Shown in pieces: positions 16,307 to 24,900 of a DNA stretch of 58,404 nt. The translations under genes and the position numbers were made by a program. Under the pieces are notes generated by a model. It had not been told where the DNA came from. It worked only from the letters and a program-made list of their open reading frames with translations, and did not search any database. This stretch comes from Deltaproteobacteria bacterium (lineage in GTDB: Bacteria; Myxococcota_A; Polyangia; Polyangiales; JADJMO01), in NCBI GenBank assembly GCA_016182965.1, contig JACPFM010000134.1, positions 1-58,404 on the forward strand, given 5' to 3'. Position 1 is the stretch's first letter, and the number at the start of each line of letters is the position of its first letter.

Positions 16307-17425
16307 ATGCACGGGCTTCGCCTCGAGCACCCGCTGGCGCTTCGCGCGCGGGGCGCGTTCCACGTCTACGTCGCCGACGGCGCGCGCGTCGTGGTGGCGC
16401 TGGCGACGCGCGCGCGCGCTGCGGAGGCAGCCCGCGCCTTCGACCGCGTGGTCGAGGCGCACGCGCGCGTGGAAGATCCGCACGTGCCCAAGATCGTCGC
16501 ACGCACGGAGGCCGCGCTCGCCTTCGCCTGCCCGGCGCGCCGCGATCTCGAGGGGCTCCTGTTCGAGCGCGAGGGCGCGCGCCTCCCCTTCGCGGCGCAT
16601 CTCGCCCTCGTCGACACGATCGCCGGCGTGCTCGTCCGCGCGCGCGACGCCGGCGTCGCCACCGGCGCGCTGTCGTTCGGCTCGGTGTTGCTCGACGACG
16701 CGGGCGGCGTGCACCTCGTCACGCTCGGCGTCAATCTGTCGGGTGCGCGCCCGGACGGCAGCGTGCGCGCCGACGCCCAGGTGCTCGCCGCGCCCGAGGT
16801 GATCGCCGGCGCCGCCCCGACCGCGTCCTCCGATGCGTATGCGCTCGTCGCGCTGTCGCGCGCGCTGCTCCCCTACGTGGACCTTCCGCCGATGGTGGCC
16901 GAGGGGCTCGCCGGCAGGACGGGCAAGGCGGCCGCCTATCTCGGTTGGGAGTCGCTCGCCGTCCTCGCGGCCCCGCCGGGTGCGCGGGCTTCGCTCGAGG
17001 AGTGGCGCGCGCGCACGCGGGCGCTCTGCGCCGACCTCGACGTCGTACCCGACGCCTCGGCGCTGCGGGCGACGGCCGCGCGCGAGTCGATCCTCCCCGC
17101 GGGGCCGCCCGGCGGCTTCACGATCGCGCGCGACGGCTCGACCTTCCAAGCCGAGGGCGCCCCTCCCGTGACGGTGCCTCCGCGGTCTCCGCTGCGCCGC
17201 ATCCTCGCCGGCCTCGTCACGCGGTGGGAGCAGCGTGCCGCGTCGTGCTCGGTGCTCGACGTCGGCGAGCTCGGCTGGCCCGGCGAGCAGCCTGATCCCG
17301 AGGCTGGCGCGAACCGCGTGTATGTCGCGATCGCGACCCTGCGGCGGCTCGGACTTCGAGACCTCATCGTCCGCACCGACGAGGGTTACGCGCTCGACCC
17401 ACGCCGCTCGATCCAGGTCCGATGA
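16307..17425 (+). CDS. Pseudokinase with C-terminal winged-helix domain (first of two)
   Basis: 372 residues from ATG 16307. Residues about 1-250 follow the lobe order of a Ser/Thr kinase, but the catalytic loop reads TGALSFGSVLL (about 116-127) where HRDLKPENVLL is expected, and the DFG position reads TLG (about 137-140). It should not transfer phosphate. Residues about 293-372 (RRILAGLVTRW...LDVGELGWPGEQPDPEAGANRVYVAIATLRRLGLRDLIVRTDEGYALDP) form a winged-helix unit of the kind found at the C-terminus of some myxobacterial kinases and in OmpR/SARP-like regulators. Its stop overlaps the start of its paralog (ATGA, 17422-17425), so translation is coupled. Likely a cytoplasmic DNA-binding regulator without enzymatic kinase activity. 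Confidence 0.75.
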   Translation: MHGLRLEHPLALRARGAFHVYVADGARVVVALATRARAAEAARAFDRVVEAHARVEDPHVPKIVARTEAALAFACPARRDLEGLLFEREGARLPFAAHLALVDTIAGVLVRARDAGVATGALSFGSVLLDDAGGVHLVTLGVNLSGARPDGSVRADAQVLAAPEVIAGAAPTASSDAYALVALSRALLPYVDLPPMVAEGLAGRTGKAAAYLGWESLAVLAAPPGARASLEEWRARTRALCADLDVVPDASALRATAARESILPAGPPGGFTIARDGSTFQAEGAPPVTVPPRSPLRRILAGLVTRWEQRAASCSVLDVGELGWPGEQPDPEAGANRVYVAIATLRRLGLRDLIVRTDEGYALDPRRSIQVR

Positions 17426-18501
17426 CGGCGCTCGCACGCTACCCGTCTTTCGATCTGCACGTGGGCGACGCGCCCGGCACGCTGCGCCTCATGGCGAGGG
17501 CGGGCGTGGACGCGTCGCGAGCCCTCGACGAGATCGCGCGCGCGCACGCGAGCCTCTCGCACCCGGCGATCGCGCCCGTCACCGCGTGCGACGCTTCGAG
17601 CGTGACGTTCGCGTCCGAGGCGCACATGGACCTCGAGTCGTGCATCGCGCGCGCGGAGGAGCACGGCGACCGTGTCCCCTACGCGCAGGCCATCGCGTTC
17701 GTGGAGACCCTCGCCAGCGTGTTGTCGCGCGCGCACTCGATCCGGTCGGAGGCGCGGCCCTTCGGGTACTTCCTCGGCGGCATCTCGTTGCGATCGTTCC
17801 GCGTTCGTCCCGACGGTCGCTTCGAGGTGTTCGGGTTCGGCCACAACTTCGTCGTTCGACGGGCGGACGGCACGCCGGTGTTCGATCCGGGCGTGCGCAT
17901 CGACGAGCGCCCCCCATCGGCCACATCGGATCTGTCTGCGGCGCTCGGGCTCATCCGGTCACTCACGCCCATCGTGGCGATGCCCCCGCGACTCGCGCGG
18001 CTCATCCAGGGCGAACGCCTCGAGGAGCCGCTCGCGGAGATCCTCGATTGGGCGATGCACAAGATCCTCTCCCGTGGTCCGAAAGAGAGGAGCCCCACGG
18101 TCGACGAGGCGATGGCGGTCTATCGCGTGCTCTGGCGCCTCCTCGGCGTGACGCCGGATCACGAGGGGCTGCACGCCAACCTGCGTCGGTACGCCACCGT
18201 GCCGCCGAGCGAAGGGATCGCGCTCGACGGTGACCGCGTGCTCCTCGGCTCGGGGCGCGTCGTCGAGCTCGCGACGCGCGGCGCCGCGCGTCGCATGCTG
18301 CTCGCGCTGGCGGAGGCCACGCGCGACGGGCGCGCGCTCTCGACCGACGAGCTCTTCGCGGCGGGGTGGCCGGGCCAGCGGCTCGATGGTGCGACGCGTT
18401 CCCGCCGCGTGCGCGTCGAGCTGTCGAGGCTCCGTTCGCTCGGGCTGCGCGACGCCATCCTCCACGGCGATCTCGGCTTCACGCTGCGTCTGCGCTCGTG
18501 A
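17422..18501 (+). CDS. Pseudokinase with C-terminal winged-helix domain (second of two)
   Basis: 359 residues, ATG 17422 overlapping the previous stop by four bases. It has the same layout as its neighbour: N-lobe-like sheet, FLGGISLRSFRVRPDGRFEVFGFG at about 118-141 in place of HRD...DFG (both Asp lost), a helical C-lobe ending with WRLLGV, and a winged helix at about 287-359 (RRMLLALAEATRDG...ELFAAGWPGQRLDGATRSRRVRVELSRLRSLGLRDAI). The two proteins align over most of their length and probably arose by duplication; they may act as a heterodimer. Nothing in the sequence identifies the signal. Confidence 0.75.
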   Translation: MTALARYPSFDLHVGDAPGTLRLMARAGVDASRALDEIARAHASLSHPAIAPVTACDASSVTFASEAHMDLESCIARAEEHGDRVPYAQAIAFVETLASVLSRAHSIRSEARPFGYFLGGISLRSFRVRPDGRFEVFGFGHNFVVRRADGTPVFDPGVRIDERPPSATSDLSAALGLIRSLTPIVAMPPRLARLIQGERLEEPLAEILDWAMHKILSRGPKERSPTVDEAMAVYRVLWRLLGVTPDHEGLHANLRRYATVPPSEGIALDGDRVLLGSGRVVELATRGAARRMLLALAEATRDGRALSTDELFAAGWPGQRLDGATRSRRVRVELSRLRSLGLRDAILHGDLGFTLRLRS

Positions 18502-18527
18502 GCTCGTAGATCGGCGAGGTCGAGGGA

Positions 18528-19460
18528 TCACCGAGCCCGGCGCGCGCCCATCGCGACCCACGCGTAGGGTTTGTCCGTCGTCGGATCGTCTTCCGGCACG
18601 AACGCGCCGACGGCGCCGATCTCGTCGCCGAGATCGGTGGAGCGCGTGTAGAGCTGCAAGCGCACGCGCACGCGATCGCCGGCGAAGCAGGGCTTGCGGT
18701 AACCGATCTCGATCCATCGCGCGAGCGCGTCGGGCGGCAGGCGGTGCGCGGCGGCGCGGCGGACCAACGCCTCCTCGAACATGCGCAGGTACACGAGCGA
18801 GTTGACGTGCTGGTTGGCGTCGGTGTGCACCAGGCCAAACACGATCGGCGACGGATCGACGACCGGATCGGCGTCGAGCAGCGTTGCGCCGATCGGCAGC
18901 CCGGCCGACTGCGGCAACGCGCGGAAGTCACGCCTGCGCTGCGGAATTTCGGGGAGTCCCTCGATGTTCGGGAGCCGCTTGACCTTGCGCTCCTCGGGCG
19001 GACCCCACGGACGCGTGAACACGTGCTCGGCGAATACGCGCCCGACGGAGACGCGCGCGCCGTCGCCCGGCTGCGGCGGGAAGTTCGTGCGACCGCGCAC
19101 GCCGTGCACCTCGATCCAGATGTCGAGCAGCAGCCGCTCGACATCGCCCTTTCCGTCGATCGCGTGGGCGAGATCGAACATGCCCGCGGCGTCGATCGGG
19201 TGCGTGATCGGGAGCGGCTCGTCGCTCGCCTCGACCACCAAGCGCGTGAGGATGGGGATGACGCCCTGCCGGAGCATCGTCCTGTTGTGTTCCTGTCGCG
19301 ACAGGCGCTGCCGCCACACGACCTCGCCGATCGCGTGCGGCAGCGACTCGAGCATGGCGCGACCGTCCTGCGCGAGGTCTTCGTAGCGCAGCTCCAGCGC
19401 GCCGGACGCGCGCTGATCGGCGGGGACCTCGGGCGGAGCGGGGAACCAGGGAGCGGACAA
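18528..19460 (-). CDS. Hot-dog-fold acyl-thioesterase-like protein
   Basis: 310 residues. The C-terminal half contains FGLVHTDANQHVNSLVYLRMFEEALVRRAA, the hot-dog helix with the D-x-N-x-H-V-N pattern of 4HBT/acyl-ACP thioesterases, followed by IEIGYRKPCFAGDRVRVRLQLYT. The N-terminal half looks like a second, diverged hot-dog unit. It probably hydrolyses an acyl-CoA or acyl-ACP thioester; the substrate is not known. The start TTG 19460 is the only plausible one near the N-terminus and has a weak Shine-Dalgarno, so it is uncertain. It follows the SDR gene by 266 bp on the same strand and may belong to the same TetR-controlled set. Confidence 0.75.
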   Translation of the reverse strand: MSAPWFPAPPEVPADQRASGALELRYEDLAQDGRAMLESLPHAIGEVVWRQRLSRQEHNRTMLRQGVIPILTRLVVEASDEPLPITHPIDAAGMFDLAHAIDGKGDVERLLLDIWIEVHGVRGRTNFPPQPGDGARVSVGRVFAEHVFTRPWGPPEERKVKRLPNIEGLPEIPQRRRDFRALPQSAGLPIGATLLDADPVVDPSPIVFGLVHTDANQHVNSLVYLRMFEEALVRRAAAHRLPPDALARWIEIGYRKPCFAGDRVRVRLQLYTRSTDLGDEIGAVGAFVPEDDPTTDKPYAWVAMGARRAR

Positions 19461-19726
19461 GCGATTGGCCTATAGCGTCCCTCGAGGAGTTCGAACAGGT
19501 GTGTCCGCCGGGGGGAGGAACCCGCACCCTGTGGTCGAGCGTCGTGAACGCGCCGTCCTCCCAGACGAGTCCGTTCCGCGCGCGGTCAACGCGCGATGTC
19601 ATCCATGATGCGACCGATCATGTCGCACGCGCGTGCCTCGTCTGAGACCACGGTCCGCGCGCAGACGCGGCGAGCCGAACGGCCGCGATCGCGGCGGCTC
19701 GACGCAACCTCACGCCGATTTCGACT

Positions 19727-20650
19727 TCAGGCCGCCGCGTCGGCGATGCAAGACTCGATCGGCCGCGGGCTCCAACCGAGCTCTTCGCGCGCGCGGCGGC
19801 CGTCGAAGGACCAGTGGACGCCGGCCGACATGGCGCCCGCCTCCTCGAGCAGGCGGAGCGCCGGGCTGCGCTCCCGGACGGCCGCGGGCAGACGCGCGGC
19901 GAGGGCGGCGCCGAGATCGAGCACGCGATCGGGAACGGTCAGCGCCGGGCGCTTGAACCGCGACAGCCATTCGCCGAGCGGGAGGACTCCGGCCGAGAGC
20001 ACCCACTCGCCCCCTTCGTCGAGGCCCGCGCTGCGGGCGCGGAGGCCGCGATCGGCGACGCGGATCACCCCGTCGGCGCAGTCCTCGACGTGCACGAAGC
20101 AGAGGCGCATCTCCGGACGCGCGACCACGCCGAACGGTGCGCGGCGGAGCAGCCGATGCGCGCGGCCGAACATGCTCGGATCACCCGGTCCGAAGATCGT
20201 CGCCGGCATCGCGATGCGCGCGCGGTGTCGCCGCGCGACGAGGTGCGCCGCGCGCTTGGTCGCGGCGTACGCGGATCGTGGCGCCTCGTCGTTCCAGTGC
20301 GTCTCGTCCGCGAGGTCGATCCCGGTGGAGCCGAGCGCCGCGACCGTGCTCACGTGCACCGCGGGAATGCCCGCGTCGCGCGCCGCGGAGAGGACGTTCT
20401 CGGTCCCCGCGACGTTGACGCGCTCCATGCGCGCGACGTCGCGCGTCCCGAGCTCGTAAATGGCGGCGACGTGTATCACCCGCGCGACGCCGTGCATCGC
20501 GCGCACGACCGCCTCGCGATCGGTGACATCGGCGACGAGGTCCACGCCCGGCCGGAGATCGAGGGCGCGCACGCTGTCGCCCCGCGCGACGAGCCGCCGC
20601 ACGATGTGGCTGCCGAGGAAGCCGGCGGCGCCGGTGATCAGCGTCGTCAT
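19727..20650 (-). CDS. Extended SDR, NAD-dependent epimerase/dehydratase family
   Basis: 307 residues with TLITGAAGFLGSH at the N-terminus (dinucleotide-binding GxxGxxG), D31-type residue after the second strand for NAD(P) ribose, VSTVAALG and the catalytic YAATK motif at about residue 130. Downstream PATIFGPGDPSMFGR fits 3-beta-hydroxysteroid or dihydroflavonol reductase-like members. Substrate unknown. Its ATG (20650) overlaps the stop of the upstream unknown gene by four bases, so the two are translated together. It belongs to the operon with the TetR box in front. Confidence 0.87.
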   Translation of the reverse strand: MTTLITGAAGFLGSHIVRRLVARGDSVRALDLRPGVDLVADVTDREAVVRAMHGVARVIHVAAIYELGTRDVARMERVNVAGTENVLSAARDAGIPAVHVSTVAALGSTGIDLADETHWNDEAPRSAYAATKRAAHLVARRHRARIAMPATIFGPGDPSMFGRAHRLLRRAPFGVVARPEMRLCFVHVEDCADGVIRVADRGLRARSAGLDEGGEWVLSAGVLPLGEWLSRFKRPALTVPDRVLDLGAALAARLPAAVRERSPALRLLEEAGAMSAGVHWSFDGRRAREELGWSPRPIESCIADAAA

Positions 20651-21195
20651 GGGTTCTGCAGGGCGAAGTAGAGGGCCAGCCAGGCTCTCCCGTTCTCACC
20701 GAGCGAGGGCTTGCCGCCGAGGACGAGCCACGCCTGACCGAGCCAGAGCCCAGGCGCCACCGTGCGGATCTCGTCCTGGATGGCGCGGATGAAGAACGGG
20801 TTCTCCGGGTGGTCGTAGTCGAGGTGAAGCGCGTCGAACGCGCCCGCGCGCGACGGACCGATGGAGGTGGTGAATCGGAACCAGAGGTTCTTGTCGCTGA
20901 AGACCCGGTTCCAGCCCTCGCCGCCGTGCGCGTCGCGCGGGGCGAACGTCTTGCCCCTCCACGGGAAGAACGACTGCCGCGCGAACGCGCGCATCGCGTC
21001 CTGCACGGCGGGGTGGGCCGCCGGCGCGGGCAGCATGCGTCCGACGAGGTTGCCCTTCACCTCCTGGATCGCCGGGACGCGCGCCTCGCGATAGAGGCGC
21101 TCGAGGGTCGGCACGTCGAGCGCGAGGAGCTCGTCCACGGAACGAGGGACGGCGGCCTGCCGCGGGATCGACTCGTGTGCAAACGTCGCTGCCAT
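20647..21195 (-). CDS. Conserved protein of unknown function, first gene of a TetR-controlled operon
   Basis: 182 residues from ATG 21195 with a strong AGGAGG eight bases upstream. No signal peptide or membrane segment. Distinct regions: EVKGNLVGRMLPAP at about 46-60, PWRGKTF near 80, GWNRVF, WFRFTTSIGPSRAGAFDALHLDYDHPENPFFIRAIQDEIRTVAPGLWLGQAW at 105-160. The lipocalin-like run of alternating hydrophobics suggests a small beta-barrel that binds a lipid-like ligand, but this is inference. It is co-transcribed with the SDR and preceded by an operator (21221-21238). Confidence 0.7.
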   Translation of the reverse strand: MAATFAHESIPRQAAVPRSVDELLALDVPTLERLYREARVPAIQEVKGNLVGRMLPAPAAHPAVQDAMRAFARQSFFPWRGKTFAPRDAHGGEGWNRVFSDKNLWFRFTTSIGPSRAGAFDALHLDYDHPENPFFIRAIQDEIRTVAPGLWLGQAWLVLGGKPSLGENGRAWLALYFALQNP

Positions 21196-21220
21196 GGTGT
21201 TCCTCCTGCGTAGTCCAAAC

Positions 21221-21238
21221 GGAACGAACGTTCATTCC
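21221..21238. promoter_or_regulatory. TetR operator in front of the unknown-SDR operon
   Basis: GGAACGAACGTTCATTCC, an imperfect palindrome 26 bp upstream of the operon ATG. It matches the perfect palindrome at 21880-21897 in 15 of 18 positions, so the same TetR protein probably binds both. Confidence 0.75.
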
Positions 21239-21280
21239 GCTCGCGTCCGGACGAACCCGCCCGGCAACGAGCCTCCAGTC

Positions 21281-21874
21281 TCAACGACGGATGGCTTCCC
21301 ACACGACGGGCTCGGCCTGACGAAGCGCTTCTTCGAGCGGCATCGGCAGGTGTCCCGCCTCGGCGGCGCGCACGAGACCGACGACGGCCCCGTAGACGAC
21401 GGCCATCAGCAGCTCGGGCGCGAGGTCCTTGAGCGCGAGCGCGTGCCGAGCCTGCTCGGCGAGATCGCGGATCGGGCGCAGGACGAGCTCGTCGCACGCC
21501 CTGCTCTGGGCATCGAGGTACGGCGCATGGTGGTGGAGCTCGAGGAAGGTGAACGCGCGCGGGTGCTCGACCGCGAAGCGGCACAGCCGCCGATAGCACT
21601 CGCCGAACAGAGCGCGCGGGGGCAGGTCGGTCGGGAACCCCTCGAAGAGCGAGCTCGCGAGCGCGGCCTTCCACGAGCGATACAGGGCGTTGACCAGCGC
21701 TTCCTTGCTCTCGAAGTAGCGATAGAGCGTGCCGGCCCCGACGCCGGCGCGCTCGGCGACGAGCGGCACCGCCGTTCCGTGGAACCCGCGCTCGGCGAAC
21801 AGCTCGAGCGCCGCGTCGAGGATCGCCTGGCGCCTGTCGCTCGCGTCGCGTCTGCTCTCGGTGTGGGCCGCCAA
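21281..21874 (-). CDS. TetR-family transcriptional repressor
   Basis: About 197 residues. N-terminal helix-turn-helix is classic: RRQAILDAALELFAERGFHGTAVPLVAERAGVGAGTLYRYFESKEALVNALY. The C-terminal ligand domain (LFGECYRRLCRFAVEHPRAFTFLELHHHAPYLD) is of the type that binds hydrophobic acyl or aromatic compounds in related regulators. The start TTG 21874 is chosen because it is the first usable start after the operator; longer frames run through the divergent gene region. Perfect palindrome 21880-21897 lies immediately upstream and would give autorepression. It lies 85 bp before the operon it most likely controls. Confidence 0.87.
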   Translation of the reverse strand: MAAHTESRRDASDRRQAILDAALELFAERGFHGTAVPLVAERAGVGAGTLYRYFESKEALVNALYRSWKAALASSLFEGFPTDLPPRALFGECYRRLCRFAVEHPRAFTFLELHHHAPYLDAQSRACDELVLRPIRDLAEQARHALALKDLAPELLMAVVYGAVVGLVRAAEAGHLPMPLEEALRQAEPVVWEAIRR

Positions 21875-21879
21875 GGCTC

Positions 21880-21897
21880 GGAATGAATATTCATTCC
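21880..21897. promoter_or_regulatory. TetR operator at the tetR / hybrid kinase divergent promoter
   Basis: Perfect 18-bp palindrome GGAATGAATATTCATTCC. It touches the tetR start region and lies 72 bp upstream of the hybrid kinase ATG, so repression of both is possible. Confidence 0.85.
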
Positions 21898-21968
21898 GTG
21901 TCGGGCGGTCAAGACCGGCGCTCCGCGAGCGCCCACTTGCGACGCTCGGCGACGCACCCGCTGGCATC

Positions 21969-24900
21969 ATGAGAGGGATGGGGGGCTCCGTGGCGGTGGC
22001 TGCGCCATACGCGATCACTGGTGTTTTGCACGACGCCGGCGACGTCGTGCTGCGCCGTGCGGTCCGCGTCGCCGACGGCCGCCCGGTCCTCCTGAAGACG
22101 CTCGCCGCGCCGCGAGCCGCGCCGGTCGGGTGGAGCGAGCGACGCGCCCGTCTCATGGCCGAGTGGGAGCTCGGCCGGCGCCTCGCCACCGACGCGATCG
22201 TCCGCCCGCTCTCGTTCGAGAACGTGTCCTTCGACACGCTGGCCAACGTCCCGACGCTGGTGCTCGAGGATTTCGGCGGAGCGCCGATGCAGCCGCGCAC
22301 GCCGCTCGCTCCCGCGCGCTTTCTTCCCCTCGCGATCCGCGTCGCGCGCGCGACGGCGGCGCTGCACGCCGCGGGGATCGTTCACAAGGACCTCAAGCCC
22401 GAGCACGTGTTCGTCCACCCCGACACGCTCGAGGTGAAGATCTCGGGGCTCGGCATCGCGTCGCCGGTGCAGAGCGCACGCGCCGTCGCGCGCGCGTCGC
22501 GTCGCTTGGAGGGCTCGCCTGCGTACATGGCCCCCGAGCAGACGGGCTGGACGAACCGGCCGATCGACGCGCGCGCCGATCTCTACGCGCTCGGGATCAT
22601 GTTCCATCAGCTCCTCACCGGGCGTCTCCCCTTCGACGCAGAGGACGCGCTCGAATGGGTGCACAACCACGTCGCGCGGACGCCGCCGCCGGTGTCCGCG
22701 GCTGCCGACGTGCCCGCGCCGATCTCCGACATCATCGGCAAGCTGCTCGCGAAGTCCCCCGAAGATCGCTACCAGAGCGCCCGTGGCCTCGAGCTCGACC
22801 TCGCCGAGTGCCTCGCGCGGCTCGAGGCGACGGGGGACGTCGCTCCGTTTCCGCTCGGTGCGCGCGACGTACCCGACGCGCTGCGACTTCCGCAGCGGCT
22901 CTATGCGCGCGACGCGCCGCTCGCCGCGCTCCGGGCCGCGTTCGCGCGCGCCGCACACGAGGGCACGCGAGAGCTCGTGCTGGTCCGGGGCCCGCCCGGC
23001 ATCGGGAAGTCCGCGCTCGTGCGGGAGCTCGCGCCGCTCGTGCTGCACGAGAACGGCTCCTTCGCGGAGGGCAAATGGGATCAGGTGTGCCGCGACATCG
23101 TCTACGCGGGCGTCGCGCAGGCGGTCCGCGAGCTCTCGCTCGACGTGCTCGCCGGCACCGAGAGCTCGATCACGAAGCTCCGCGAGAGGGCGCGCGCGGA
23201 GCTCGGCCCGCACGCACGGCTCCTCGTCGACGTCGTTCCGGAGCTCGAGCTGCTGCTCGGCAAGCAGGATCCGCTGCGCGAGGTCCCCGCCGACGAGCGG
23301 CAGCATCGACTGCACGGCGCGTTTCGGAGGCTGCTCGGGCTGCTCGCGGGCGCTGGGCACCCGTTGGTGCTGCTGCTCGACGACGTGCAGTGGGCCGATC
23401 CCTCGAGCATCGCGCTCGTCGCGCACGTGCTGTCCGATCCCGAGATCGACCACGTGCTGATCGCTCTCGGCGCGCGCGAAGACGTCCAGCCGCTGCTCGG
23501 CGCGCTCGAGGAGATTCGAAGCGCCGGCGCGTCGATCACGACCATCGATCTCGCGCCGCTCTCGGTCGACGAGACCACCGGCCTCCTCTCGGACACGTTC
23601 CGGCAGCCGCCCGAGGCGGTGAGCTCGCTCGCCCGGCTCGTCCACGAGAAGACCGGCGGGAACCCGTTCTTCACGCGCGAGCTCCTCCTCGCGCTCGATC
23701 GCGATCGCCTCGTCGCGTTCGACGACGCACTCGGGGCGTGGCGCTGGGACGTCGAGGCGATCCGCGCGAAGGGGCTCACCGACGACGTCCTCGAGCTGCT
23801 CATCGCGAAGCTGCGCGAGCTGCCCCGACATACGTGCGAGGCGCTCGAGTTCGCGGCCGCGGCCGGGAGCGGGACGACGGCCTCGACGCTCGCCGCCCTG
23901 CTGGGCGTCCCTGAGGAGCGCGCGCGGGAGTCGCTAGCCGAGGCCGTCCGTGACGGGCTCGTGTTCGTCGACGGCGACGTCCACCGGTTCGTCCACGATC
24001 GCGTGCAGCAGGCGGCGTACGCGCTCATGTCCGAGCAGGAGCGCGCGCGCGTCCACCTGCTCATCGCGCGGGTCTTGCGCGCGCGTCTCGCATCCGAGCC
24101 GACCGCCGAGGCGTTGTTCGAGGTGGCGCGGCACGCGAGCCTGTCCGCGGGGCTCGTGATCGACCGCGACGAGCGCCTCGCGCACGCGCGCCTCTGCATC
24201 GCGGCGGCGCGCCGGGCGCGCGCTGCGGCGGCGTTCGACGCGTCGCGCGCGCACGCCCTCGCGGGGCTCTCGTGGCTGCCGGCCGACGGCTGGGACACGC
24301 AGCGTGACCTCGAGCTGTCGCTCTCTCTCGCCGCAGCGGAGGCCGACGTGCAGGTCGGCGATCTCGACGCGGCGGAGCAGCGGCTGCGCGATGTGCTCCC
24401 GCGGGCCCGCACGCGCGGCGAGAAGGCGGCGATCCACGCCTTGTTCGTGCAGCTGCACACCAAACGCGGAGAGTCGGATCGAGCGATAGAGAGCGCCGCC
24501 GCGTGCCTTTCGCTCTTCGATGTGACGATTGTCGCGCACCCGAGCGCGGAGCTCGTCGAGGCCGCCGAGCGGCGGATGTTCCAGACGCTCGGTGGGCGCA
24601 CGATCGAGGACCTGCGCGGTCTGCCGCTGGTCGAGGACGCGGACCTCGAGGCGGCCACCAACGTGCTCGGGCTCCTCCTCCCGACCGCGTACTTCTCCGA
24701 CGTCCGACTGCATCGTCTGGTCGCGATCCACCTGGTCGATCTCGCCCTCCGCGAGGGGATCGTCCCGGCCTCGGCCATGGGGTTCGCCGCGTTCGGCCTC
24801 GAGCTCTGCATCTCGCGGCGCTACGCGGAGGCCGAGCGCTTCGGCACGTTCGCGCGCGCGCTCGTCGAGCTGCACGCGTTCACCGCGAAGCGCGGCATGG

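Noticed and set aside
19461..19726. Small gene between the SDR and the thioesterase-like gene
   Set aside because: Frames here are Arg/Ser-rich and lack ribosome binding sites; nothing convincing is present.
21909..23831. Long minus-strand open frame opposite the hybrid kinase
   Set aside because: Its product is low-complexity Arg/Glu/Val without motifs, while the plus strand has clear kinase and P-loop motifs.
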